Source of the DNA: Lytechinus pictus
Taxonomy: Eukaryota; Echinodermata; Echinoidea; Temnopleuroida; Toxopneustidae
DNA: 64,000 nt
Reading direction: 5' to 3'
Assembly (NCBI RefSeq): GCF_037042905.1
Contig: NC_087251.1
Coordinates: 40,482,373-40,546,372 of the forward strand
Shown piece by piece: positions 34,811 through 46,702 of the stretch. Positions within the stretch are counted from its first letter, which is position 1, and the number at the start of each line of letters is the position of its first letter. The translations under genes were made by a program, and so were the position numbers. Below the pieces are notes generated by a model that was not told the DNA's origin, ran no database searches, and saw only the letters and a list, made by a program, of their open reading frames with translations.

Positions 34811-37350
34811 CAGTTGAAGTGATCATCATCTTTACTACATGCACTTGCATTTTATTTTGATATGTATGCAATCCAAATCTTTATTAGTTTTCTGCATGTA
34901 TGATGTACCCTATTTGAACTATAGTATTTCACATTTTTCAGTATTTTAAAAGATCATGAATCTTCAAAATGTCAGTTTTCAATCTACCTGTTGAAGGATG
35001 TGTATGCATAATTTGATATTTTAGCTGTACCAAATAGTATCTTGAACCTTGGAGAAATAATCCCTTTTTCAGCTCATACTGGAAGCTAAACTGGGATCGG
35101 GTATCATTCACATATTTTTTTTCTGTTGGAATGAAATTAATTTCCTCATGTGAAGTTTGTAACTTTAGATCATTTGTGGTTGAAAGATGCATCATTATTT
35201 CAATTATTTGAAGTGGTTTTCTATATGCTCACATCTATATTGATGGGTTCAGTCACATCGACAAAGCCAATTCCAAACTTAACATATGGTATGCCATTGG
35301 AAATACTAGTCTGGTTCATTGATATGACTGAAGCATTAGTGATCAGGGAACCCCTCTTTCTTTCACTAAACATAATATATTAGTTTAGACAGATCTCAGG
35401 GAAGGATACATTGGTTCAATGTACTCATCGGTTTCATCAATGTTTGTTCAAGCTCCCTACAGTCTTTTCTAGTGATGCTAGACAGTGTAACATCTCACGT
35501 CAAAAGGTCACAAAGACATCGGTTCGTGTTAAGGGACATTTTTTTTAATGGAACACGAAGCAAGAGGCATTTAGAAGAGTTCTGAAAGTTCAAGCATCTC
35601 TCAGCTACACGAGAATGGAAAGGCAATATTGTCGAATTAATAGAAGACTGGGATGTGAGATTCTCAACTTCATCATTGAATTAATAATAATAATAATGTG
35701 ACTTATAAAGCGCCAATTAAGCTGAAAGAAAATATTTAACAATGTAAAGGGTTCCATTCCTACCAATGTACCTATGTGTGTTTTTCAATAATCCATGAGG
35801 TTTGATTGTATGCCACAAATGTCAAAATCAAAATCATGATCGCATTTATAGTTGATGGAATCGTTTAATCCATTGAATAATTGCATTAATGTACACTGAA
35901 TGTGCTGAAAGATGAGAGAAATTTTAATCATTCCTTGCATGCCAGTTTTTTATGATTTTGCAATCTGCATTTTTATAAATATACTCATTGATATAATTTC
36001 CTGTAGATTGTTTGTTATCGGATTGGGTAGATCTTTCACGTTGACAAGATGTAATTTGGAATAGTGCATTTTAGATGATTTATTTACATTCAGTGTGAAT
36101 TAATGAAACTGAAAACGATGGTTTGTGTTTGTTAACTATGACTTTGTGCAATTTATTATCAGTTTGCTTTTGTTTATTTTAATTGATGAAATATTTTCTG
36201 AATCTAAAGATATTATTTCATATTATGAAAGTATGTTTTATCATGGACCTTGGAGTGAGGTCATATTTTAGATACTTTGATATTAGTTGTCTATAACTAA
36301 GTCACAACATTCAAGCCTAGTTTTTCTTTTGATGTTTTATTCTTATTTCATTTTTGATAGATGAATATAATGAAACTTTCAATCATATCAAAATAAGTTA
36401 AAGTGAGATTGATTTTCCAAACCCTTTCGGACCTGAAGCTCCTTTATGGGGCAGAAAATTGAAATATTTTTCATTTCATGTAAGAATTTTTTAAAGTTGG
36501 CATTTGACCTGATCATCTATACCCTACATCTACGAATTCAATCTGAATGTGTCCCAAGTTTAAATGGCCAGCATCGTCAATATCTAGAGACATATAAATC
36601 TGCTGAAGAACAATTAAAAAAAAGTGAAGGAAAAAAAAACCCACATGCTCTCGTTTCTAACACAGTATCATCAGATGACAAAGCGTGGCAGGGTCTATAG
36701 ACCAATTTGGTTTGATGCTGGGTATTTTTTTTCTTTATTTTCTTATTAGAACACTGCAATTATGCCTACCAAAATATAATTTATGCATTGATATAGCATA
36801 GGACCTGGCTCATTGTATAATCAGTTGAAAGTGCTTTGTTAGACGTTGGAAGCCAATCTCCCCCCCCCCCTAAAAAAAAAAAAAAAATAAATGAATAAAT
36901 AGATAAATATTAGATAAAAATAAATAGATATAAATGAAATGGATAAATGAATTTAAAAATTAATAAGATTTTTTTTTCAAATAAAATAAAAATAAAAATG
37001 GCCGCAAGATCAGTGCACTGAAAAAGTCAAATTCATTTCTAATGTTGATCGGTCTAGAATGAGACTATTCATTCACCAGATCTGTCTTGGACTAGTATTG
37101 CCTAACCATAGTCATAGAGATGTCAACCTTGCTTCTTGTATGTAATGTATGGCCCTGCAATCCACCTTGTCATTTCAAGAGAGCCAAGAAGTAAAAAAAG
37201 CAAACTCACACGATCAAATCAGACTTATGCAATTATGTTTTGGGTTGTTTGTATTTTTCTGTGATAGTAATTAAGATATTTATATTTATCTATATATTTC
37301 TCTAGATATATGTATGAAATGCATCTCAATAAAGTAACAATGAAGTGCTT
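34811..37350. other. RCE1 3' flank, second part, ending at a good poly(A) site
   Basis: This is AT-rich DNA without a recognised exon. An inverted SINE-tail scrap (aataataataataatgtgac, then ttataaagcgccaattaag) lies at about 35684-35725. Runs of C and A follow near 36860-36990. The stretch ends in a convincing 3' processing site near 37328. Confidence 0.5.
37328..37333 (+). promoter_or_regulatory. Polyadenylation signal, strong context
   Basis: AATAAA in gcatctcaataaagtaac is followed about 25-40 bases later by the GT-rich ttttgttgttgtgttcgcc, the usual layout of a cleavage site. The nearest plus-strand coding sequence upstream is RCE1, whose stop is 7.3 kb away. If it belongs to RCE1, the 3' UTR carries a SINE and MITEs. 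Alternatively it ends a non-coding transcript. Confidence 0.5.
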
Positions 37351-39472
37351 CATTTTGTTGTTGTGTTCGCCTATTTCTGTTTACCAACTTAGTGAGCTGA
37401 GGAGTATTTCATGAAGAGAGTTGATAATGATTTTTACTTTGATAAGGTTTTGAAAATCCTCATATCTGATTGGTTGAGAGGAATAATTACTAAAAATGAC
37501 TTCATGAAAGGTTCTCCATGCGTTCAGCAACGTATAAACTCTTGCTTGCGAAGGAAAGAAACGAAAATAATATGGGGGAACACTTTATGAATGGTAACGT
37601 AGTATAGCGTAGCTTATTGTAAAAAAAAGGCTGACGTACATAATGATAAAATGATGCTGTGGATATTACTTTTTTATATACTGGTTTATAAATAGTCTTG
37701 CTATTTGATTCGATTGGAAGAGATATCGAAAAAAAGATCTGAAAGAAAACTCGATAGAATGCTTCTTAATACACCACATTGAATTATTGAGATATGTCGC
37801 ATAGGTATCGATTTCTCGTGGTGGGGGGGGGGGGAGGGTGATCCCTGATCAGTGGTGTCTGAGTCTCGGCGAGGGAGCGAAGCGACCGAGCGGGGGTTGT
37901 GATAGGGGGCTATCCGCCCTCCCACAGTAGGGACTTTTTAAGAAATTGACATGCGAAAATCGCATTTTTGAGCTTTCTAAAATCACCCAGGCCATAATAT
38001 TGTAGTCCACTTTCACTATTAAGTTACCAAACATTGCAACACACAAGTTTCCAGGTAGGCCTATTTTATTTTAAGAAAAAGAACAACATAAAACATTGAC
38101 AGTTAAATGAAAGTAGACCTACTTGAATTCGGTATAGCATAAGTAACGCCTAAAACAACCAATAAGAACAGATTTATTGATCATATGAGGTAAAAACATG
38201 AAAAAAATGTTCTGTGTAATGTCAAAATGTCATTTTTATGAGCTACATGATTTTTTTTTTCTCGTGTCAGCTAGATTCTGACATAATTGTTAACATGGCA
38301 AAAACAAAATAGTAGTACCATCAAAGTTTTCAAATACTAGTAGTTTACATAGAATCAAATCTAAATTGTGAAATTCAGGGCCTATACATCATCTTCTTGG
38401 AAGTAGCGTAGGCTCAAAATTTTATCGATTGCCTGAAATTTGAGGCTGCGTAATTTACGACTTTGGATTATTGCTTTGTTACCCTTCAATCCGCATGTTC
38501 ATTTCAAAGTTTCAAACAATGCTAGTGTGTATGAGCAAAGCGAAAAAATTATGTCATTCATAGAAGATGAAGCTATATTCCCAAACTGTGTAACTTCTGC
38601 TAAATTAATAACATATAAAATGCATTTGTTGATAAAACAATTTTGCTTTTATGCTCCATCGAAACGAGAGAGGGCCTAAACATTCATGACATATGCATTT
38701 GTCCATGGCTCATGAAATTACCCTATATCGGCAAGTTCACTTATCACATATCGTATACCAGATGAGTGCGTTGACTGTTTTCAAAACAGACTTGTCAACT
38801 TCGGGAAAAAATAGGATGAACTAATTTGGGGAATTAATTTTGTTCTTTCTTCGTTTTGTGTTTCTGTGTTGTCAATTTTTATTGATTTTATGTATTTTTA
38901 TAAATTTATCGATTTTTTCTTCTGGAGATATACTGGTTTTTTTGTCATGCCCTCGAAATATTTTTTTGGGGGGTGACTGTACAGGCCATCCCCCATCCCC
39001 CGGGATTGACACCCATGATTATGTAGCATGACGATTTTAAGCGTCATGTAATTTCTGCAACGGAACAAAATACAGCTCATCAATTACTACCAATGATAAG
39101 GTAAGGTAGCTAGTAGAAACGTGGAAATTATTCATTTCCCTCGTCTCAATCAAACAGGAGGAAATAGTGAGAAAGCGAGTATCTTCCAGGTAACGCAAAC
39201 ATGATCGTGTAAACGATTATCTCAAGAGCGCTCTATTTTCATTCTTATATTTATGGTTTACAGATATTATTGTCGTCTATGAGGTGATAAAGTCTGTATG
39301 TCTAATATTTTCGAAAAGAAAAACAAAATACTGTGTAATAATTACAAATATGATGCAGTTCTTCACTGTTTCTTATAATACATTGCCAAATCTTTGTATT
39401 TCCCACATCTTTTCACAAGCTCAATATCATAAACAATAGTTTGGAAATTCGTCCTGGCCATACAAATCATAA

Positions 39473-39507
<35 letters not shown>

Positions 39508-40280
39508 GGCCTATATGTATATATATATATTTCTTATTTTCCCTTTGTCTAAACTCACATTTGATAACACGTTCTTGAATGATCAAGTAGTATATAATGT
39601 AAATATACTGTAAAAAAATGAGTGCATGCGTAGCGGGTGGTATATATTCAAAGACCGCAGGTGTAAATATGATACAGAGTTATTTGAATGAACTCTGTTC
39701 AAATACAATGAGGGTGGGGCATGGGTTTGCATGTAAACCCAAACAAAGAGTGAACCCTCCAGCGTGTTTTGTTCGGGTTACCAACGACCAATCAGGGACT
39801 TCCGTCAAGTGCACAACAATAGAACTCCGCTGGGTTAATTAGGTGACCTCCACTCGGCGCTGTATTTGAATCTTCCATAGCGACACGCTCGTAAACGCAT
39901 AGTAGATTAATAATCGTATACTGCCGTTTGGGGAGCATGGGTAATGTTTAGTCATGCGAGGACCGCTGAAGATTAACTATTTGGATACAGGATAGATATT
40001 ATTAAGCTGTCATTGGCGAGAGGAGGAATTAGTCATTTTCCACGCTTTCTGTCAATTTCAGCGAGATCGAGCTCACTTGTTGCGCAACTTCAGACGCAGA
40101 CGGTAGCAGTAATAAACAGTGTTTTTGGAATCGAGCTCGTCGACGTACATGTAGTTGCGACATATGGAAAGTAAACGAGACTTTCAACGGTAATTTACGG
40201 TGAAGAAGATTGAACTGCATAAATTGATTCATTAACTTTGCTTGGTTACTTTGCTGATCTTCCAAGGAAATAAGTTCAAC
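37351..40280. other. Intergenic region and presumed 5' region of the pseudokinase gene
   Basis: A GC-rich fragment with gagcgaagcgaccgagcgg lies at about 37855-37925, probably transposon-derived. An (AT)n tract lies at about 39470-39530. A 79-codon frame at 38440-38679 resembles nothing known to me. The stretch 39840-40280 has somewhat higher GC and is the likely promoter and 5' UTR of the next gene, but no TATA box or initiator can be picked with confidence. Confidence 0.45.
39468..39532. repeat. (AT)n microsatellite
   Basis: About 60 bases of alternating A and T, broken once by ggcctatatg, which is itself near the centre of a palindrome. Confidence 0.9.
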
Positions 40281-41495
40281 ATGCATCAGTATACTGAAGT
40301 GGAGAAGCTTCGCGCTGGCTATTTCGGCATTGAATATAAATACAGAGAGAGGGGTATCAACGGAAAGGATCGACTTGGCAAACTTGTACCGGTGAGCAAG
40401 CGAGGAAAAGCCAAGTGGGTCTTGGAGCAGTACTATCGGAAGATGGTTTTAAGACTCCCAAAACACGACAACTTAGTCAAGATCAAAGCAGCTTTTTTGA
40501 ACAAAGTCACCGAAGACGGCGAAGACGAGGATGATATGTTTTTATGCACAGTTTGGAAGTTATACGGTGAGAAGAGTCTAAACCTGAATGCTTATCTTCT
40601 CTCTCGTCATGACAGACTTAATGATGATGCCTATAAATCACTGATGATGCAGTTAGCCCAAGCAATGGAACATCTTCATTCTAATGGTACCGCCCATAAT
40701 GCGTTAACACCTCACAGCGTAATGATTGTCGAAGGAGTCAAAGGACAAGCCGTGGTCAAAGTAGGAGATTATGGACTGACCCAAGTATGTGGTGCAGCTT
40801 GCAGTCAGGACTATAAACCAGATGGACAACTGCCTAGGAGTTTGGACTTTTACCTGCCTCCAGAAGCCGCCAAAGAGGGTTGGGGACATCCAGGTCAAGC
40901 CAACACCACGGCGGATATTTTCATGCTTGGACTCCTGTTCAGTGCGATGACCGAGCATACAGTACTGGAAGGAGCTGATCAAAATGAAGAGACTATTATT
41001 GCTACTTTTGTCAAGTTCCCAGGGTACGGTGCTGTGCCGATTGGAAAGTTCCTGAATACCAACCCTAGCATCAATCTTGATCATCATCTTCATAGCAAAC
41101 TCAGTCCGGAGCTCCGCAGTCTGGTCCGACGAATGACTCTCATTGACGTCGACTCTCGACCTCCGGCCAACGGCGTCATCCATATGCTGACTGCTTGCGA
41201 AGCCATTCGAGGAAACGAGAAGACAGGGGCGAATATCGAGTCGCAAACAACGACCAGGTCGTCGTCGACGTTGCCACGGAATACGACGGTGACGAGAAAG
41301 ACGAGTATGAGAAAGAGAGCAGCCACCAACCCAGCCATGTTCAACCCTTGTGTATCACCACCACAAATGCCTAGGATGAGCTCTGCATCCGTCATCAAGC
41401 CACCAGCACCAACCAAAACCAATTTCATCAGGAAAGCATCAATGAGGGCCAACAACTACTTGAGAAGAAGTCGATCAGTCAAGATTTCAAATTGA
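40281..41495 (+). CDS. STK35/PDIK1L-related pseudokinase, 404 aa, intronless
   Basis: This is a kinase fold of the STK35/PDIK1L (CLIK1) type, a family of nuclear and actin-linked serine/threonine kinases. Family phrases are NAYLLSR (103-109), MMQLAQAMEHLH (122-133), VGDYGLTQVC (161-170), DFYLPPE (189-195), ADIFMLGLLFSAM (211-223), VPIGKFLNTNP (252-262) and the RP near 293. Catalysis should be lost: HRD reads HNA (139-141), the downstream asparagine is serine (146), the glycine loop is degenerate (RAGYFG, 11-16), and the VAIK lysine seems to be serine 39. The DFG aspartate survives as DYG (163-165). Residues 311-404 form a basic Ser/Thr tail. The frame stays open 39 bases upstream to a TTG, but the first ATG, at 40281, is the sensible start. 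The strong reading frame argues for a functional gene. No introns interrupt the domain. Confidence 0.9.
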   Translation: MHQYTEVEKLRAGYFGIEYKYRERGINGKDRLGKLVPVSKRGKAKWVLEQYYRKMVLRLPKHDNLVKIKAAFLNKVTEDGEDEDDMFLCTVWKLYGEKSLNLNAYLLSRHDRLNDDAYKSLMMQLAQAMEHLHSNGTAHNALTPHSVMIVEGVKGQAVVKVGDYGLTQVCGAACSQDYKPDGQLPRSLDFYLPPEAAKEGWGHPGQANTTADIFMLGLLFSAMTEHTVLEGADQNEETIIATFVKFPGYGAVPIGKFLNTNPSINLDHHLHSKLSPELRSLVRRMTLIDVDSRPPANGVIHMLTACEAIRGNEKTGANIESQTTTRSSSTLPRNTTVTRKTSMRKRAATNPAMFNPCVSPPQMPRMSSASVIKPPAPTKTNFIRKASMRANNYLRRSRSVKISN

Positions 41496-41509
41496 TAGGT
41501 GTGTTGTAT

Positions 41510-41575
41510 ATTTATATATATATATATAAATACATATATATATATATATATTTATTTATTTATTTATATATACCT
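41510..41575. repeat. (AT)n and TTTA microsatellite in the 3' UTR
   Basis: It begins about 15 bases after the stop codon: alternating AT runs and ttatttatttattta. A second (AT)n run lies at about 41690-41708. Both lie before the poly(A) signal. Confidence 0.9.
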
Positions 41576-41822
41576 TACCGCAAATACTGGAAGAATGCGG
41601 AATCAGCAGTCGAGCTTCCAGGTCTATCTTCTTGTCAGCTTCCTTCAAGCTTCAATAAGTTTAAGGAGGCAGTGGGGCAAGTTGGTGAAAAATATATATA
41701 TATACATATAATTTTTGAGCGAGCAATAGTCTTCGAGAAAATTGGGTTAGGTGGGGTTGAACCCCATGCAATTGGACTCGAAGCCCAACCATATATAATT
41801 TTTATATTCATAAGCACTTTCA

Positions 41823-41828
41823 AATAAA
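41823..41828 (+). promoter_or_regulatory. Polyadenylation signal of the pseudokinase gene
   Basis: AATAAA in ttcaaataaagtaatccg lies about 330 bases after the stop codon, a normal 3' UTR length. No other AATAAA stands between. Confidence 0.6.
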
Positions 41829-42031
41829 GTAATCCGCATTGCCCCCCCCCCCCGAAAAAATAAAAGAGAGAGGGCAATAATTATGATCTATACACGTATG
41901 CTCCCTTAAAAGCGGCATGGGGATGGGGTGCAGAATGCCTCCGACAGAACTTTGATAACGTTTGGTGGATTTTCAGAAAAATGCTATACATGTAGTTGTA
42001 AAAGTGTGCCCCTCGCCTCGATGCTGTGTTT

Positions 42032-42122
42032 ATTATTATCAGGGGCGGATCCAGCTTTCGCCAATAGGGGGGGCCGAAAAATATTTTCATCAACATTTTT
42101 TTTCGATTGGCCGCTATAAATC

Positions 42123-42156
<34 letters not shown>

Positions 42157-43114
42157 GGGGTAGTCCTAACTAAGGACTGAAGTTTTAGTTTTTATTGTTA
42201 TAAACAAGATAAGGTATCTCATTTGGTCTTAATATATAATGCGAACGCGAAGCACGAGCTCAAATTCTAGACCTGAATACTTTGAGCAGTTTTTATAATC
42301 ATGAACAAAGATAAGTATCCAACTAATCAATGCGAGCGCGAGCCGAAATTTTAATATAGTAACGTGAAAAGGGACTCAATGAGGATCGACTGTTTTTAGT
42401 GATTAATGAAGAGGATACAAGTATCACCAATTAAATAATGAGAGTGCGGAGCGCGAGCTCAAAATTGTTGATATTCCGACCTGAAAACTGGACAGTCTAA
42501 GCGCATTTTTATTTAAATAAAGAACAAGCTGTGTGTCTCAAAAAATTTAATGCGAGCGCGAAGCACGAGCTTAAATTTTTGATATAGGGCCTACTCACAT
42601 GATAAAGGGGCATTTTGAGAAATTTTGGTAAGAATTTCCAAAGAGGATAGGTATCTCACAAATAAAATAATGCAAGCGCGCAGCGCAAGCTGAAAATTTT
42701 GATATTAACAATTTGTGTAAATCAAACAAAATAATGAAAGCTTGATATGCGAGCTAAAATATTGTGTGCAAATTGATTTCAGAACTGGATATACTAAGTG
42801 CCATTTAATCCTCTTGAATGAGATTCTTTACACAGGCAATTAATGCGAGCGCGAAGCGCGAAATAATTTTTTTTATATAAAGTCTATTTTCCAATTCTTC
42901 CCCTAACCTTTTTCTTGTTTCTTTTCGGGGTCGGGCCGGCCGTTACGAGGCTGTAAATTACACATCATGGGTATAATACCTCTTTCTTACTTTTCTTTGT
43001 GTTTTTCATCGTTTCTATCAAGTTTAAGAGTACATTTTTTCTGCAGGTTGTCAAAAATAGGGAGGGGGGCCGGGGCCGGCTCGACCCCCTCCTGGATCCG
43101 CGCCTGATTATTAT
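42032..43114. mobile_element. hAT-like element with internal gcgcgaagcgcgagc repeats
   Basis: The element at 42040-43106 begins CAGGGGCGGATCCAGC and ends CTGGATCCGCGCCTG, a terminal inverted repeat, with attattat on both sides (low complexity, so weak support). A poly-T tract lies at about 42126-42153. The body has seven imperfect units of about 90-120 bp, each with taatgcgagcgcgaagcgcg-like text followed by gctcaaattttgatat, near 42238, 42329, 42437, 42549, 42668, 42732 and 42840. No coding frame is present. Confidence 0.8.
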
Positions 43115-44304
43115 TATTATTATCATCATCCTGAAGAAGTTTAGAATCGAACTCTACTGCTGTACATGAAGATTTATAAAAAAATGATTACGCGTTTTGT
43201 AACTTGACATCTTGATGAGATATTCAAGTTTATCTTTAGGTTCCTTTAAAAAGAAATGAAATGTATCCCTTTGAGTCCATATAGATATAAGGGAGACTGG
43301 TTGAAGTACAGCCATTTACCTTCATCACCAATACTTTTCTCCCGCCATATCGGGTTTACCATGAATATTTCTAAAGGGTGATTTATTTTCAAACATACAT
43401 TTAACATTTTTCTCATTCTACTTTTTGAAAGGGATGGCTTCCAAATTAGTGTTCATGGATTTGAGGAAGTTTGTCTGATAATAATAACAGAAATATCCAA
43501 TTTCCATCCTTATAAGAGCTTCATGTAGATGCTATTCAGTTCGATGAAAGAAATTCTAACGCCCGTTTTTTCATTGATCCACATGGATACAAATTCGGTT
43601 TGGGTACTCACTGTTTTATTGGTAATTTCGTACTGAGGAACTTCAAGTATATGCCTAGCAGCGTATATGCACCGACATAGCTACGCATCTGGCTCATTTC
43701 ATTATCCAATGAAAGTGACTTTGTCCGAAAGTGTTTGAAAGCTAGCTCTCATGCAGTTCTGGGCGCCATATAAAATGAGTGCTCTGAGATGGGAGTTATT
43801 ATCAGTGCCTGTACTTGTAACAATCATGACAATGATATCCTTTTCTCATTTTCTCTTCCTGCAGGATCATTACGGCTTGGAGCTGCAGGTACATAGATAA
43901 ATGACTTGCTTTGTGTGCGTGGGATTCTCTAAGATGTCTGGTAAACTCTGAAATCTGCCGATAATTTCCGATGAAATTTTGAGTTTTTGGCAATCTAAGG
44001 ACAAGCTCTGACTCATCATGAGAGAGACAAGGATCTTTGGCTCACAATCAAGTCGATGTGTTTAAAGAAATAAATTCGCGAGTTTTGAGATTAGAATTTC
44101 TACCAAACAAGTTATGGGTAGTGCATAGTGTGTAGTCAGCAGGCCCCGAGCATGCTGAAGTAGAAGGCATGCATAGGTCAGAACAGTTACATCTCTGTTT
44201 ATAATTACCATCTTAATGTTTTCTCGACTTTTAGAAGTTTAAATACGTCGATGCATAGCCTTGTTCGAATACCTCTAACATTATGCTCATCCCTGACAAA
44301 TCAA
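43115..44304. other. Intergenic, nothing recognised
   Basis: AT-rich DNA. A short segment at 43866-43889 sits between a good acceptor (cttcctgcag) and a CAG/gtacat donor and could be a 24-base microexon of something, but nothing supports transcription. Confidence 0.4.
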
Positions 44305-44930
44305 AGGGACATCCAACCCAAATAAAAAGCTTTTGTTTTGAGGAAAAGGAAAAATCAGACAGGTACATGTATATAGGTGGAAGTTTGAACAATATCGGAC
44401 AAACAATAAGAAAGTTATGAATTTTTAATTAAAAGTTTATTAAAAGAAAATTGTAATTACTATCAAATTGGCCGCATGTGGTGATGTCATAGTGATGTGA
44501 GCACTGATCTCCCCAATGGATGTACAGTAAGGCAAGGACTAATCTACCATTTACTCCAATACATAAAATGGCTAAAATGTCCCTTTTTGTTCAGTGTTGC
44601 CTCAGCCAATATCTTTTTTCTTTCACGAGGACATAAAACAATATATGCTACTTTGTTTTACTTTAATTACTGCTCATGGGAATAATTGTAGGTACTGCGT
44701 ACATGTAGAAATCCATAATTCTGTTATGGCTTATGGGAAAGTTGTTCCTTTCTACCACTTGTAAGGAATTTTTCTATCATCAATTTAAATTGACATAGTC
44801 TTACGGATCTCAACTTTAAAACAGCCATAACTTACTTATTGCTTGTCTGATTTCTGTTAAACTTTCACCATTCTATTTTACTGAATTTTCTCTCTCACAC
44901 AACATTTTTCTGACCGGTTTGGGTTCCTCT
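44305..44930. mobile_element. TTAA-type MITE, copy 4 (diverged)
   Basis: It starts AGGGACATCCAACCCAAATA and ends ccggtttgggttcctct, with TCAA on the left and TTGA on the right, a plausible mutated TTAA duplication. Internal phrases (aaaaatcagac, aataagaaagttatga, gtgatgtcat) keep the family order. It is the oldest-looking copy. Confidence 0.6.
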
Positions 44931-46441
44931 TTGACTGTAATGAAGACTTGCTTTGCTAGAGTGAATATAATTGTATATCTTATAAGGATATAGTGTGTTT
45001 TACTTGAATATATATCGATTTGAACATATTCAAAGATTGTTGAATGTTTTCATACGTCATCATTTTAGGTACCATGTATCACATCATGCATTTGCATAAC
45101 ATTCCCCAAAAAGAACTGTTTTCACATGTTTTCTAAAATGTCTTTATGAATATACCGTTATATTCTTCATTTAACATTAATGTTTGATATAATGTTTAGT
45201 CTGAAATATTGTATTTTCTTGTAAAAACGTTAAGTTATTATGTTTTCGAAATCTTATGATAACATTTCTAAAAACGCCTCCAAACTATAGCTTTTAAAAC
45301 ATGTCGATTGTCATTTTTAAATGTTTTTTACCATACGTAATTACGTATTAACCATACGTGTTGATGTTTAACAGTCTTTATAGCATTCAGCTATACTGTA
45401 CACATACGGTACACCACACACATGTATTTTAAAGAGGGCTAAATTTTCGAAACGGTGTGCTATTTGCCGGGGCTATTTGTGATTTAGAGAGCGAGCAAAA
45501 CAATTATCATTTTATTTTTACCAATTTAAATCGTGTCATTATATTTGTGGTGAGAAAAGAATCTACACGTAAATATCTTTATTCCTAGCACCTCAATTCG
45601 CGCCTATATAGTCGCAAGTCTACACATGGGATAATTGAAAAGCAGTTTATTTTTAAAGTTTTGATTGTAGTGTAGCATTTTTGGCTTGGTAGAAAATGCT
45701 TATGTACATTGACGGCACGCGTTGCCGTTTGTATCAACCCTTTTAAATCACATGTTAAGTAATTGCTATGTCTTGCCTCCTCATGACTGATATGTGTTTA
45801 TTTATGTCATTTCTTTATTTAAACCAGGACAATTTAACATTTTGCATTCCATTCCTTAGTAAGTAATTTAATCAATATCGCTTAATAGCATTGTATATTG
45901 ATCAGGCGTATAACTTTTATATTTTACATATTTTGCTCTCCCTTAATTCTGAAAGGCGGTCAGTATTGCAAATGATATTGCACGTCACGTCCTGGCTTGT
46001 TAAATTATCATAAAGGTGATGGAAAGGGAGCGATAAATGATAAAGAAGGAAAGAATTTTAAAAAGTGAAATACCAGTAGTGGCAAACATACTGTAATTTA
46101 TTCGTCACCAACTGTATATAGCCTACATGTACGTGTAAATAAAAACATTTTTGACTGTAGCCCAATGCATTTGGAACGCAGGAAGCAATGATATACATGT
46201 ATTTGATTTCTTTCGAGCGGAAATGTCTATTAGCGAAGAATTAGACGGATAATTCTAGAAAATCCAGTTGTGTAGCAGTTGTGAAATAGCAGATAGTGAA
46301 ATGTTAATGTGTGGTGTTAGTTTCCTTGATTACATGTACTTAGAGGTCCTTTCTTTAATGAGATAAGACGCGAAGGCTTGTGATTTGGCTCGTATCTCGT
46401 GGCTACACGTTTAAAATCATAGATCAAGCAATATTATGTAT

Positions 46442-46445
<4 letters not shown>
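44931..46445. other. Intergenic, nothing recognised
   Basis: AT-rich DNA with no gene, clear repeat or inverted repeat that I could support. Confidence 0.6.
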
Positions 46446-46477
<32 letters not shown>

Positions 46478-46702
46478 GAGCATTTATATTGCGATGCTAC
46501 TATAATGAAATATTCTGCTGCGTATAACAAAATGAATGATACAATATAGAGTATTACTGAAAAGAGAAGTCTTAAAATGCATTTTGAACATACTAACATT
46601 GGGTGTTTCCCTTATAGATTGTGGGAGTGTGTTACATAATTTGGGAGCCGCATGATTATTATGCAAATGCTCTATCACCAAGGGTAGGTTTTGATCTTCC
46701 AA
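46446..46702 (-). pseudogene. 3' end of a non-LTR retrotransposon (CR1/L2-like), 5'-truncated
   Basis: On the minus strand the frame reads HAAPKLCNTLPQSIRETPNV and then MFKMHFKTSLF. This matches the usual C-terminus of reverse-transcriptase proteins of CR1/L2-type LINEs, which end in a phrase like LWNSLPxxIRxxxSxxxFKxxLKTxLF. The following 3' UTR ends gcaatataaatgctctttta and (TTA)n, seen on the plus strand as (TAA)n at 46446-46475. Nearly all of the element is missing, as expected from abortive reverse transcription. The tail resembles that of the SINEs here. Confidence 0.75.

Noticed and set aside
37851-39018. One transposon spanning from cagtggtgtc to gacacccatg
   Set aside because: The ends match only over a few bases and the 8-base flanks differ, so a single element is not supported.
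40242-40280. Upstream extension of the pseudokinase by 13 residues
   Set aside because: The extended frame starts with TTG, not ATG. The first ATG is at 40281 and the domain begins right after it.
40704-41455. Antisense frames of 180 and 121 codons
   Set aside because: They lie opposite the pseudokinase gene and are shadows of its codon bias.
43866-43889. 24-base microexon between a good acceptor and a CAG/gtacat donor
   Set aside because: No neighbouring exon or frame supports it. Such pairs occur by chance in 64 kb.
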